From CAIWHR01 sp963708855 (GTDB taxonomy: Bacteria; Pseudomonadota; Gammaproteobacteria; Burkholderiales; Casimicrobiaceae), in assembly GCA_963708855.1 (NCBI GenBank), contig CAVPUM010000001.1:62001-126000 (forward strand): DNA of 64,000 bases. Direction: 5' to 3'. The position numbers and the translations under genes are program-made. How positions within the stretch are numbered: the first letter of the stretch is position 1; each line of letters starts with the position of its first letter. Shown here in pieces: positions 1 through 7,853 of the stretch. Under the pieces are notes generated by a model. That model was not told where the DNA came from. It did no database searches and saw nothing but the letters and a program-made list of their open reading frames with translations.

Positions 1-1118
1 GCTCGCTCCATGTAGCCGAGAGACGGCGCGATCACGATGCCGCTCGCGTGATGCGGAAGCGCGGCTGCCCCCGGCAGCGCCGTGAAGTCGGGCAGCGCGG
101 ACAGCGCGACGTTCATCCGGAACGTGCCGGATCCGCAGCGATAGCCGGCGATGCGCGCCCGGAAATCGTCGGGCAGATGCTCGGGCGCGACAAGCCGCTC
201 GAACAGCAGCTTCGGATTGACGTTCGCGACCACGCATCGCGCGCGGACGATCTCGCCGCCGGACAGCTCGACGCCGGACGCCTTTCCGGCCTCGACGATC
301 ACGCGCGCGACCGCGGCGTCGGTGCGCAGCGTCACGCCGCGCGCCCTGCACTCTGCCGCCATCGACTGCGTGATCGCGCCCATCCCGCCGCGCGCGTGGC
401 CCCACTGGCCCCGCTTGCCGTTCACCTCGCCGAACACGTGATGCAGCAGCACGTAGGCGGACCCCGGCGTGTACGGGCTCGCGTAATTGCCGACGATCGC
501 GTCGAAGCCGAGCGCGGCCTTGATCGGGCCCGATTCGAACCAGCGGTCGAGCACCTCGCCCGCGCTCTTCGTGAACAGGTCGAGCACGTCGCGCCGGCCC
601 GCGAGGTCGAGCGCGCGGAAACGGCGCGCGACCTTCCACGCGTCGAGCATCGCCCCGATTCCCCCGCCGACGGAAGGCGGCGTCGCGAGCACGAGCTCGC
701 GCAGCACGTCGGCGACGCGATCCAGCATCGCGTAATACTCCGGAAGCTTCAGCGCGTCGCGCCGCGAATGCCGCCCCACCTCCGCCTGGGTGGCGGCGAG
801 CCCGCCGCCGACCTTGAGGTGTCCGCCGTCCGGCAACGGGAGGAAGTTCGCGAACGGCCGCTCGACGATCACGAGCCCATGCTGCGCGAGCCGCAGGTCA
901 CGGATCACTTTGGGATTGAGCAGGCTGACCGTATAGCTCGCCGTCGAGTTGCGGAAGCCGGGATGAAACTCCTCGGTGACCGCGGCGCCGCCCAACACGG
1001 CGCGACGCTCGAGCACGCAAACGGAGAGCCCGCCCGCCGCAAGATAGGCGGCGCAGGCGAGACCGTTGTGGCCGCCGCCGACGATGGCAGCGTCAAAGCG
1101 CGCAGTCGCGGTGGTCAT
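1..1118 (-). CDS. FAD-dependent phytoene-dehydrogenase-like oxidoreductase (partial, C-terminus off window)
   Basis: About 372 N-terminal residues are visible. Residues near 9-25 form the Rossmann FAD motif DAAIVGGGHNGLACA, followed by LERRAVLGGAAVTEE, the signature of the phytoene dehydrogenase/amine oxidase-like superfamily (COG1233). Members oxidise or isomerise hydrophobic or amine substrates using FAD; the substrate of this one cannot be told, and no carotenoid genes are near. The ATG at 1118-1116 is chosen because it sits ten or so residues before the nucleotide-binding strand, as usual. The gene runs off the left edge, so the C-terminal part of the flavin-binding domain is not seen. 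Its 5' end faces the repeat-rich spacer at 1119-1376, and fabI beyond it is on the same strand. Confidence 0.85.
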   Translation of the reverse strand, partial: MTTATARFDAAIVGGGHNGLACAAYLAAGGLSVCVLERRAVLGGAAVTEEFHPGFRNSTASYTVSLLNPKVIRDLRLAQHGLVIVERPFANFLPLPDGGHLKVGGGLAATQAEVGRHSRRDALKLPEYYAMLDRVADVLRELVLATPPSVGGGIGAMLDAWKVARRFRALDLAGRRDVLDLFTKSAGEVLDRWFESGPIKAALGFDAIVGNYASPYTPGSAYVLLHHVFGEVNGKRGQWGHARGGMGAITQSMAAECRARGVTLRTDAAVARVIVEAGKASGVELSGGEIVRARCVVANVNPKLLFERLVAPEHLPDDFRARIAGYRCGSGTFRMNVALSALPDFTALPGAAALPHHASGIVIAPSLGYMER

Positions 1119-1155
1119 CGCGGCAACGCCATCGCTCGGGGCCGGACCGGCGACT

Positions 1156-1368
1156 CAGTGCCCGCCCGGCCGCCCGAAGGGCACTGAGCGCCCCCGCCGG
1201 GGGCAGCGAACGCAGTGAGCGTGGGGGCGTGCAGCTGCCCGCCCGGCCGCCCGAAGGGCACTGACTGCCCCGGGGGGCAGCGAACACCAGGCCGAAGGCC
1301 GCAGGACAGCCGAAGGCTGGTCCCGCGCAGCGGGATGCGGCGAAGCCGCACACAGTGAGCGTGGGGGC
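1156..1368. repeat. GC-rich intergenic palindromic repeat cluster
   Basis: The 258-bp spacer between fabI and the flavoprotein gene is built of repeated units. A 29-bp unit containing CCGCCCGAAGGGCACTGA occurs at 1159-1187 and again, identically, at 1236-1264. The first copy is flanked so that CAGTGCCC (1156-1163) pairs with GGGCACTG (1179-1186). A 16-bp unit CAGTGAGCGTGGGGGC occurs at 1213-1228 and 1353-1368, the second ending 8 bp from the fabI stop. Similar GC-rich palindromic spacers are common in Burkholderiales genomes (my recollection, not searched). Such clusters often act as transcript ends or mRNA stabilisers; that role is inference. Confidence 0.75.
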
Positions 1369-1376
1369 CGTCCATC

Positions 1377-2165
1377 TCAGTCGTCGTTGAGCCCCGCGGC
1401 GACCGTCGAGAACCCGTTGTCGACGTAGGTGATCTCGCCGGTGACACCGCTCGCGAGGTCCGACAGCAGGAAGGCCGCGACATTTCCGATCTCCTCGATC
1501 GTGACGTTGCGGCGCAGCGGCGCATTCGTCTCGACGAATCGGAAAATCCTCGAAAAGCCGCCGATGCCGGCGGCCGCGAGCGTCTTCACCGGTCCCGCCG
1601 AGATGCCGTTGACGCGGATGCCCTCGGGCCCGAGGCAGGATGCCAGATAACGGACGTTCGCCTCGAGACTCGCCTTCGCGAGGCCCATCACATTGTAATT
1701 GGGCAGCGCCCGCAGCGCGCCCAGGTACGTGAGCGTCAGCAGTGCGCCGTTGCGCCCCTGCAGCAGCGGCCGCGCGCCCTTGGCCAGCGCCGCGAGGCTG
1801 TACGAACTGACATCGTGCGCCGTGGCGAATGCGGCGCGGGACAGGCCGTTCAGGAAATCGCCGGCCAGCGCCTCGCGCGGCGCGAATGCAATGGCGTGCA
1901 GCAGCCCGTCGAGCGCGCCCCACTCGGCGCCGATGGCATCGAACAGCGCGTCGACATCCTGGTCCTTCGTCACGTCGCACGGCAATACCGGCACGGACCC
2001 GAACTCGGCGGCGATCCTGACGACGCGTTCCTTGAGCTCGTCGTTGACGTACGTGAAGGCGAGCGTCGCGCCCTCGCGGCGGCAGGCCTGCGCGACGCCA
2101 TAGGCGATCGAGCGATTCGAGAGAATGCCCGTAATCAGGATTTTCTTGCCGGCGAGAAAGCCCAT
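1377..2165 (-). CDS. fabI: Enoyl-[acyl-carrier-protein] reductase (NADH) FabI
   Basis: FabI carries out the last reduction of each fatty-acid elongation cycle, converting trans-2-enoyl-ACP to acyl-ACP with NADH in the cytosol. The 262-residue length is typical. The N-terminus FLAGKKILITGILSNRSIAY is the divergent cofactor motif of FabI-type SDRs. The catalytic pair is in YNVMGLAKASLE (Tyr and Lys six residues apart), preceded by LTLTYLGA, and the C-terminus has GEITYVDNGF. The ATG at 2165 is preceded by a GGAG at suitable distance. The gene ends 8 bp from a GC-rich repeat that could serve as its transcript end. This is one of the safest calls in the window. Confidence 0.97.
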   Translation of the reverse strand: MGFLAGKKILITGILSNRSIAYGVAQACRREGATLAFTYVNDELKERVVRIAAEFGSVPVLPCDVTKDQDVDALFDAIGAEWGALDGLLHAIAFAPREALAGDFLNGLSRAAFATAHDVSSYSLAALAKGARPLLQGRNGALLTLTYLGALRALPNYNVMGLAKASLEANVRYLASCLGPEGIRVNGISAGPVKTLAAAGIGGFSRIFRFVETNAPLRRNVTIEEIGNVAAFLLSDLASGVTGEITYVDNGFSTVAAGLNDD

Positions 2166-2212
2166 CGTGACTCCGAAGGTAGCCCGTTAAGGGGAGAAAA
2201 AGGGAAACGTGT

Positions 2213-2792
2213 TCAGAAGAGCATGGGCAAGGTGCCGATCACGCCGCAGGCGACGCGGTCGTTGGGAATCCCGGGCGAAGCCTCGAGCGTCCCCGACCAG
2301 CCGGCATGCAGCACGACGGACCTGCCCTCGACGCCCGCGGGGCCGCTCAGCGCAAGGCCCGGGACCCGCGTCACCAGGCTCGTCGCGCGCTCGTGTTCAA
2401 TGGTTATCGCGACGATCACCGGCGCACCGGTTTCGGGCAGCAGGATCGGCGGCCCGGCCGAAAACCCGTTCGGCGACGTGCAGACCGGGTTGGCATGGAT
2501 GACGATCCGGTGCGGACCCGGCGCTGAAGCCACCGACTTCGGTCACCATCGAGAGCCCGCCGTCGTAAGGCCGGAAGACGACCAGCCCCTGTCCGACACC
2601 GCCCCCGATCGGCGCGAGCCGCGCGCCGATCGCGCTCGCCGATTTGGACCCGCGCGCGTCCCGGTCGTCACTTGACGCGCAAGCCGTGAGCACCCCCGCC
2701 AGGGCGATCGCGAGCGCAGGGCGCAGACATTGGCGGCGCCTCCGCGGGAAGCACTGCAGCGCGAGTCGCGGTGATTGAACGGGGGTCGCCAC
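2213..2792 (-). pseudogene. SodC-like lipoprotein, frameshifted and lacking most metal ligands
   Basis: Two overlapping frames together give one SodC-fold protein of about 192 residues. The upstream frame has a lipoprotein signal peptide ending at the lipobox LTAC, then GGVGQGLVVFRPYDGG. The downstream frame continues GPHRIVIHANPVC and ends in the family signature RVACGVIG. Removing one A in GGCTTCAGCGCCG (about 2526) joins the frames as GFAPGPHR. Compared with the true SodC next door, the first copper His of the HxH motif is Val, and the AGGHFNP zinc/bridging motif reads AGPPILLP, so superoxide dismutation is unlikely. The start is uncertain (GTG at 2792). It lies 13 bp after sodC on the same strand, probably one transcript. 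The frame break may be a sequence error. Confidence 0.75.
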
Positions 2793-2805
2793 GCCGGTTC
2801 CGGGC

Positions 2806-3321
2806 TCAGGACTTGCGGATGACCCCGCAGGCGACCCGGGCCCCGGCGTTCCCGGTGGGCTGCGTCTTGAAATCGTCCCCGTCCTTGTGCACGATCACGG
2901 CCTTGCCGATGATGTCCGTCGCGCCGCGGCCGATCGTGATCACGTCGAGCTCGGCCGTCATGACCGCATTGCCGGCCGCATCGGCCGCCAGCATCGGCAT
3001 GTCGCCGGCGTGCCGGTCCTCGACCGTGGCGTACGAGTGCGGCTTGCCGAGCGGATTGAAGTGGCCGCCGGCGCTCATCCCGTCGCCGGAGCTGCAATCG
3101 CCCTTCTCGTGGATGTGGAAGCCGTGCGTGCCCGGGGCGAGCCCCGAGACCTTGGCCTGCACGACGACTTTGTCGCCCTTCTGCGTGAAGGTCACGGTGC
3201 CCGCGGCCTTGCTGTCCTTGGTCGGCGCGAGATCGGCAACTGCCGACGGCCCCGACGTCGACATGGAAGCGCAGCCGGCGAAGAGCGCCACGATCGCGAT
3301 GAATGGAAGAGTCCGTTTCAT
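2806..3321 (-). CDS. sodC: Superoxide dismutase [Cu-Zn], periplasmic lipoprotein
   Basis: This enzyme dismutates superoxide outside the cytoplasm using copper and zinc. The 171-residue product begins MKRTLPFIAIVALFAGCAS, a lipoprotein signal peptide with Cys after about 16 residues. The ligand set is complete: HGFHIHEKGDC (copper histidines and disulfide Cys), SAGGHFNP, the zinc region HSYATVEDRHAGD and VIVHKDGDD, and it ends in the conserved ARVACGVI. The ATG at 3321 is preceded by GAGGAGG at ideal spacing, which settles the start even though the frame stays open much farther upstream. Its 5' end is 231 bp from divergent hslU. Confidence 0.96.
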   Translation of the reverse strand: MKRTLPFIAIVALFAGCASMSTSGPSAVADLAPTKDSKAAGTVTFTQKGDKVVVQAKVSGLAPGTHGFHIHEKGDCSSGDGMSAGGHFNPLGKPHSYATVEDRHAGDMPMLAADAAGNAVMTAELDVITIGRGATDIIGKAVIVHKDGDDFKTQPTGNAGARVACGVIRKS

Positions 3322-3552
3322 GTTGCCTCCTCGGAAGGTACGATGTGTTGTTCGGATGCTTCGCGTGACGGTGCGGCGAGCCCCCGGTGGATGCGCATCA
3401 TAAGCGATGCCCGCCGCGCTGGCGAATTGGCGCAGCGTCACGACCGGCGGCACCATGCGACGACACGATCGAAGCGTGGCACGCACCGGCCGCGGTAGAA
3501 TGCGCGAGTCGCCACATCGAGGCGGCCGCTTGCCACCTGTTGCAGGACCCCG

Positions 3553-4881
3553 ATGTCGCATCTGACCCCCTCCGAAATCGTCAGCGAGCTCGACAAGCAC
3601 ATCGTCGGGCAGGACGCGGCGAAGCGGGCGGTCGCGATCGCGCTGCGCAACCGCTGGCGCCGCCAGCAGGTGCCCGAACCGCTGCGGCAGGAGATCACCC
3701 CGAAGAACATCCTGATGATCGGCCCGACCGGCGTGGGCAAGACGGAAATCGCGCGCCGGCTCGCCCGCCTGGCCGAGGCGCCGTTCATCAAGGTCGAGGC
3801 GACCAAGTTCACCGAGGTGGGTTACGTCGGCCGCGATGTCGACACGATCGTCCGCGATCTCGTGGAGGCCGCACTGAAGCAGACACGGGAAGCGGAGGCG
3901 CGCAAGGTCCGCGACCGCGCGGCCGATGCCGCCGAGGAACGACTCCTCGACGTGCTGCTGCCCCCCGCGCGCGAGGTCAACCTCCACGACATGCAGCCGA
4001 CGGATTCGACCACGCGGCAGAAGTTCCGCAAGATGCTGCGCGAGGGAAAGCTGGACGATCGCGAAGTCGAAGTCGAGGTCTCGCTGCTGGCGCCGCAGAT
4101 GGAGATCATGGCGCCTCCGGGCATGGAGGATCTGACGAGTCAGCTGCAGGGAATGTTCCAGCAGATGGGAGGCGCGCGACGCAAGCTGAAGAAGATGACG
4201 GTCACGGAGGCGCTGAAGACGCTGACCGACGAGGAGGGTGCGAAGCTCATCAACGACGACGACATGAAGGCGAAGGCGCTCGCCTCCGTCGAGCAGAACG
4301 GCATCGTGTTCCTGGACGAGATCGACAAGATCGCGAGCCGGCAGGAGACCCACGGCGCCGACGTGTCGCGCCAGGGCGTCCAGCGCGACCTGCTGCCGCT
4401 GGTCGAGGGCACCACGGTGTCGACCAAGCACGGCATGGTCCGCACCGACCACATCCTGTTCATCGCGTCGGGCGCATTCCACTTTTCGAAGCCGTCGGAT
4501 CTGATCCCGGAGCTGCAGGGCCGCTTTCCGATCCGCGTCGAGCTGTCACCGCTTTCCGTCAACGACTTCGAGCAGATCCTCACGGCGACGGACGCCTGCC
4601 TCGTGCGCCAGTACCAGTCGCTGCTCGCAACGGAAAACGTGCATCTCGATTTCCGGCCCGACGGCATACGGCGGCTGGCGGAGATCGCGTTCGCGGTCAA
4701 CGAGCGACAGGAGAACATCGGCGCGCGGCGCCTGCACACCGTGATGGAACGCCTCCTGGACGACCTCTCGTTCCACGCGACACGGCACACCGGCGAGTCA
4801 TTCACGATCGACGCCCCGTACGTCGACGCGAGGCTCAAGGACATCGCCGGCGACGAGAATCTGGCCCGCTACATCCTGTGA
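3553..4881 (+). CDS. hslU: ATP-dependent protease ATPase subunit HslU
   Basis: HslU is the AAA+ unfoldase that feeds proteins into the HslV peptidase chamber; it also acts as a chaperone. The 442 residues match the family. Walker A is GPTGVGKTEIARRLA (about residue 57), the I-domain follows, Walker B is VFLDEIDKIA (about 252), and the C-terminus ENLARYIL is the tail that inserts into HslV. The start is MSHLTPSEIVSELDKHIVGQ-like, as usual. A TAGAAT -10-like box lies at 3496-3501. Unusually, hslV is not directly upstream: the 231 bp to divergent sodC contain no peptidase. The AEC carrier gene starts 1 bp after the stop, so the two are probably co-transcribed. Confidence 0.97.
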   Translation: MSHLTPSEIVSELDKHIVGQDAAKRAVAIALRNRWRRQQVPEPLRQEITPKNILMIGPTGVGKTEIARRLARLAEAPFIKVEATKFTEVGYVGRDVDTIVRDLVEAALKQTREAEARKVRDRAADAAEERLLDVLLPPAREVNLHDMQPTDSTTRQKFRKMLREGKLDDREVEVEVSLLAPQMEIMAPPGMEDLTSQLQGMFQQMGGARRKLKKMTVTEALKTLTDEEGAKLINDDDMKAKALASVEQNGIVFLDEIDKIASRQETHGADVSRQGVQRDLLPLVEGTTVSTKHGMVRTDHILFIASGAFHFSKPSDLIPELQGRFPIRVELSPLSVNDFEQILTATDACLVRQYQSLLATENVHLDFRPDGIRRLAEIAFAVNERQENIGARRLHTVMERLLDDLSFHATRHTGESFTIDAPYVDARLKDIAGDENLARYIL

Positions 4882-4882
4882 G

Positions 4883-5758
4883 ATGCTAGAGCGCGTCGTC
4901 GGCATCATCCTTCCGGTGTTCTCGATCATCGCGCTGGGCTGGCTGTACGCGTGGCGCGCGAAGCCCGACATGGGCTGGGTCAACCGGATCAGCATGAACG
5001 TGCTGGCCCCGGCGCTGATCTTCTCCGCGCTCGCCAGCAAGGACTTCGACGTTTACGAGAATCGGCTGCTGATGCTGGGCGCCATCGGCGTCGTCCTGGG
5101 CTCGGGCCTGATCGCGTGGCCGTTCGCGAAGCTTCTGCGCGAGGATCACCGGACCTTCGTGCCGCCGATGATGTTCAACAATTGCGGCAACATGGGCCTG
5201 CCCCTCGCTGCGCTGGCGTTCGGGCCGGCCGGCCTGTCGGCGATGGTGGCCGTGTTCACGATCTCGAACCTGCTGCACTTCACCGTCGGAGCATGGATGA
5301 TCGACCACCACGCGCGTTTCGGGCGTCTGCTGAAGAACCCTATGGTCTGGTCGACCGGCGCGGGCTTTGCGTTCGCACTGACGCGCCCGCCGCTGCCGGA
5401 GTGGGCGGCGACGACATTCAAGCTCGTCGGCGACGCGCTGATCCCGATGATGCTGCTCTCGCTCGGCGTGCGGCTGATGGACGTGCGCTGGAGCGATTGG
5501 CGCCTCGGCGTCATCGGCGGCCTCGTCTGCCCGCTGACCGGCGTCGCGATGGCTGCGCTGCTCACCCCCGTCCTCGGGCTGGACAAGGCGCAGCAGGGTC
5601 TCCTCATCCTGTTCGGCTGCCTGCCGCCCGCGGTGCTCAACTTCATGGTTGCCGAGCAGTATCGGCAGGAGCCGGGGAAGGTCGCCTCGATCGTGCTGAT
5701 CGGGAACATGATGTCGATCGTGTTCGTTCCGCTCGGTCTGGCGCTGGCGCTGCGTTGA
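4883..5758 (+). CDS. AEC (auxin efflux carrier) family transporter
   Basis: An inner-membrane carrier of about ten hydrophobic segments (291 residues) of the AEC family, which in bacteria includes malonate and other organic-anion carriers. It begins MLERVVGIILPVFSIIALGW, a typical first helix with the conserved LPVF. The two five-helix halves and the motif MFNNCGNMGLPLAALAFG around residue 95-112 (the Asn/Gly-rich broken helix) are clear, with a second broken helix near GCLPPAVLNFMVAEQY. The gene begins 1 bp after hslU and is followed 22 bp later by a SAF-domain reductase. Substrate unknown; a small carboxylate is a reasonable guess from the family. Confidence 0.9.
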   Translation: MLERVVGIILPVFSIIALGWLYAWRAKPDMGWVNRISMNVLAPALIFSALASKDFDVYENRLLMLGAIGVVLGSGLIAWPFAKLLREDHRTFVPPMMFNNCGNMGLPLAALAFGPAGLSAMVAVFTISNLLHFTVGAWMIDHHARFGRLLKNPMVWSTGAGFAFALTRPPLPEWAATTFKLVGDALIPMMLLSLGVRLMDVRWSDWRLGVIGGLVCPLTGVAMAALLTPVLGLDKAQQGLLILFGCLPPAVLNFMVAEQYRQEPGKVASIVLIGNMMSIVFVPLGLALALR

Positions 5759-5780
5759 GGACGGGCGCGATAATGACGTT

Positions 5781-7133
5781 GTGAACCTCCACCGCATGCT
5801 GCTGGCGCGCGCCGCCGAAGGCCGCCCGCTCGGAGTGGGCCTCATCGGCGCCGGCAAGTTCGGGGCGATGTATCTCGCCCAGGCGAAGCATACGGCCGGC
5901 ATTCACGTCGCCGGCATCGCCGACCTCGCGCCGGATCGCGCCAGGGCCTCGCTCGCACGTACCGGCTGGGCGCCGCAACGCTTCGCCGCCCCCTCGTTCG
6001 CCGCCGCCGCGAGGACCGGCGCCACGTTCGTCACCGACGACGCGATCGCCCTGATCGCGGCGCCGGAGATCGAGATCGTCATCGACGCGACCGGCCATCC
6101 TGCGGCGGGCATCCGCCACGCGCTCGCCTGTTGCGCGCACGGCAAGCACATCGTGATGGTCAATGTCGAAGCGGATGCGCTCGCCGGTCCGCTCCTCGCG
6201 CGGCGAGCGCGCGAGGCCGGCATCGTCTACTCGCTCGCGTACGGCGACCAGCCGGCGCTGATCTGCGAGATGGTCGACTGGTGCCGCGCGGCAGGCTTCG
6301 AGGTGGTCGCCGCGGGCAAGGGCACGAAGTACCTCCCCGAGTACCACACGTCGACTCCGGACACCGTGTGGCCTCACTACGGCTTCACGCCGGAGACGGT
6401 GGCCGCCGGCGATTTCAACGCGCGGATGTTCAACTCGTTCCTCGACGGCACCAAGAGCGCGATCGAAATGGCGGCGGTGGCGAATGCCACGGGTTTGATT
6501 CCAGCGCCGGACGGACTCGCGTTCCCGCCGTGCGGCGTGGACGACCTGCCACGTGTGCTGCGCCCACGCGCGGAAGGCGGGCACCTGCATCACGCTGGGC
6601 AGGTCGAGGTGATCTCGAGTGTGGAGCGCGACGGGCGGCCGGTGTTCCGCGACCTTCGCTGGGGCGTCTACGTGACCTTCCGCGCCGGCGACGCGTCCGG
6701 CGAGGACTACGTGCGCCGCTGCTTCCGCGAGTACGGCTTCTCGACCGATCCCTCGGGACGCTATTCGGCGATGTACAAGCCGTACCACGCGATCGGCCTC
6801 GAGCTCGGCATCAGCGTGGCTTCGGTCGGCCTGCGCGGCGAGCCGACCGGCGCGCCGACCGCCTGGCGCGGCGACGTCGTTGCGACGGCGAAGCGTGATC
6901 TCGCCGAGGGCGAGACGCTCGACGGCGAGGGTGGCTACACGGTGTACGGAAAGCTGCTTCCCGCCGCGGACTCGCTCGCCCTCGGCGGCTTGCCGCTGGG
7001 CCTTGCGCACGGAGTGAAGCTGGTGCGCCCGGTTGCGCTGCATGAGCCCGTGCGCTGGGACGACGTCGCCGTCGATGCGGCGAACGACGCCGTCAGGTTC
7101 CGACGGGAGATGGACGCAGCATTCCGCGAGTGA
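5781..7133 (+). CDS. Homoserine-dehydrogenase-like NAD(P) oxidoreductase with C-terminal SAF domain (COG4091 type)
   Basis: A 450-residue cytosolic protein with an N-terminal Rossmann domain (GVGLIGAGKFGAMYLAQ, residues 14-30) and a C-terminal SAF domain (about 355-430, with AKRDLAEGETLDGEGGYTVY). This architecture is COG4091, 'predicted homoserine dehydrogenase with SAF domain'; related proteins act on sugar-like or lactone substrates, but the reaction is unknown to me for this one. I use the GTG at 5781; an ATG five codons later (5796) is an alternative. It follows the AEC carrier by 22 bp, so carrier and reductase probably act on the same compound. True homoserine dehydrogenases lack SAF, so I do not assign threonine/methionine synthesis. 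Confidence 0.8.
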   Translation: MNLHRMLLARAAEGRPLGVGLIGAGKFGAMYLAQAKHTAGIHVAGIADLAPDRARASLARTGWAPQRFAAPSFAAAARTGATFVTDDAIALIAAPEIEIVIDATGHPAAGIRHALACCAHGKHIVMVNVEADALAGPLLARRAREAGIVYSLAYGDQPALICEMVDWCRAAGFEVVAAGKGTKYLPEYHTSTPDTVWPHYGFTPETVAAGDFNARMFNSFLDGTKSAIEMAAVANATGLIPAPDGLAFPPCGVDDLPRVLRPRAEGGHLHHAGQVEVISSVERDGRPVFRDLRWGVYVTFRAGDASGEDYVRRCFREYGFSTDPSGRYSAMYKPYHAIGLELGISVASVGLRGEPTGAPTAWRGDVVATAKRDLAEGETLDGEGGYTVYGKLLPAADSLALGGLPLGLAHGVKLVRPVALHEPVRWDDVAVDAANDAVRFRREMDAAFRE

Positions 7134-7205
7134 CGCGCCGGATCCGCGTCGCACGGCTGCCGACCGACTTGATGCCAACATCCTGTAGTCTGCAGATTCC
7201 CGGCC

Positions 7206-7787
7206 ATGCGCGATGTCCTGACCCCCTTCGACCATGCGGCGACCACCGCCGACGCGATCCTGTCGACGCAGCGCTGGCTGGAGCGCGCAGTGATCGGGCT
7301 CAACCTGTGCCCGTTCGCCAGGGCCGTCCACGTGAAACGGCGGATTCGTTATGCGGTCACCGCGTCGACGTCGGCCGAGGAATTGCTCGCTGAACTGCGG
7401 CACGAGCTCGGACTGCTGGGACAAACAAAGCCCGAAGAGGTCGAAACCACGTTGCTGATCCACCCGCAGGCGATGACGGATTTCATCGACTTTCACTTCT
7501 TCCTGCGGGAGGCCGATGCCGCGATCAGGAACCTCGGGTTGGAAGGCAGCCTCCAGATTGCGAGCTTCCACCCGTCCTACGAGTTCGCCGGCAGCGTGCC
7601 CGACGACATCGCGAACTGCACCAACCGCTCACCGCACCCGATGCTGCACCTGCTGCGCGAAGCGAGCATCGATCGTGCCGTGGCCGCGTATCCCGATGCC
7701 GCCGCCATCTACGAGCGGAACATCGAGACGCTGCGCCGCCTCGGTCACGAGGGTTGGCGGCGGTTGTGGACGCGGGAAGCTGATTGA
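7206..7787 (+). CDS. DUF1415 domain-containing protein
   Basis: A 193-residue cytosolic protein of DUF1415, a family common in beta- and gammaproteobacteria with no assigned function. Conserved blocks are NLCPFARAVHVKRRIRY near residue 32-50, the central IHPQAMTDFIDFHFFL, and CTNRSPHPMLHLLREAS near residue 140. The two Cys and two His residues within these blocks could bind a metal, but that is only inference. Its ATG follows the SAF-domain reductase by 72 bp. The downstream ABC permease gene is convergent. Confidence 0.9.
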   Translation: MRDVLTPFDHAATTADAILSTQRWLERAVIGLNLCPFARAVHVKRRIRYAVTASTSAEELLAELRHELGLLGQTKPEEVETTLLIHPQAMTDFIDFHFFLREADAAIRNLGLEGSLQIASFHPSYEFAGSVPDDIANCTNRSPHPMLHLLREASIDRAVAAYPDAAAIYERNIETLRRLGHEGWRRLWTREAD

Positions 7788-7853
7788 GCGAGCAGAAGAC
7801 AGCGGCGCGCAACTGCGTTCGACACCGCGCGCCGGGCCACCCGGTTGCGGCAC

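Noticed and set aside
2806..4482. Long minus-strand frame of 558 codons across hslU
   Set aside because: Only its last 171 codons are coding (SodC); the rest is the antisense of hslU with no domain.
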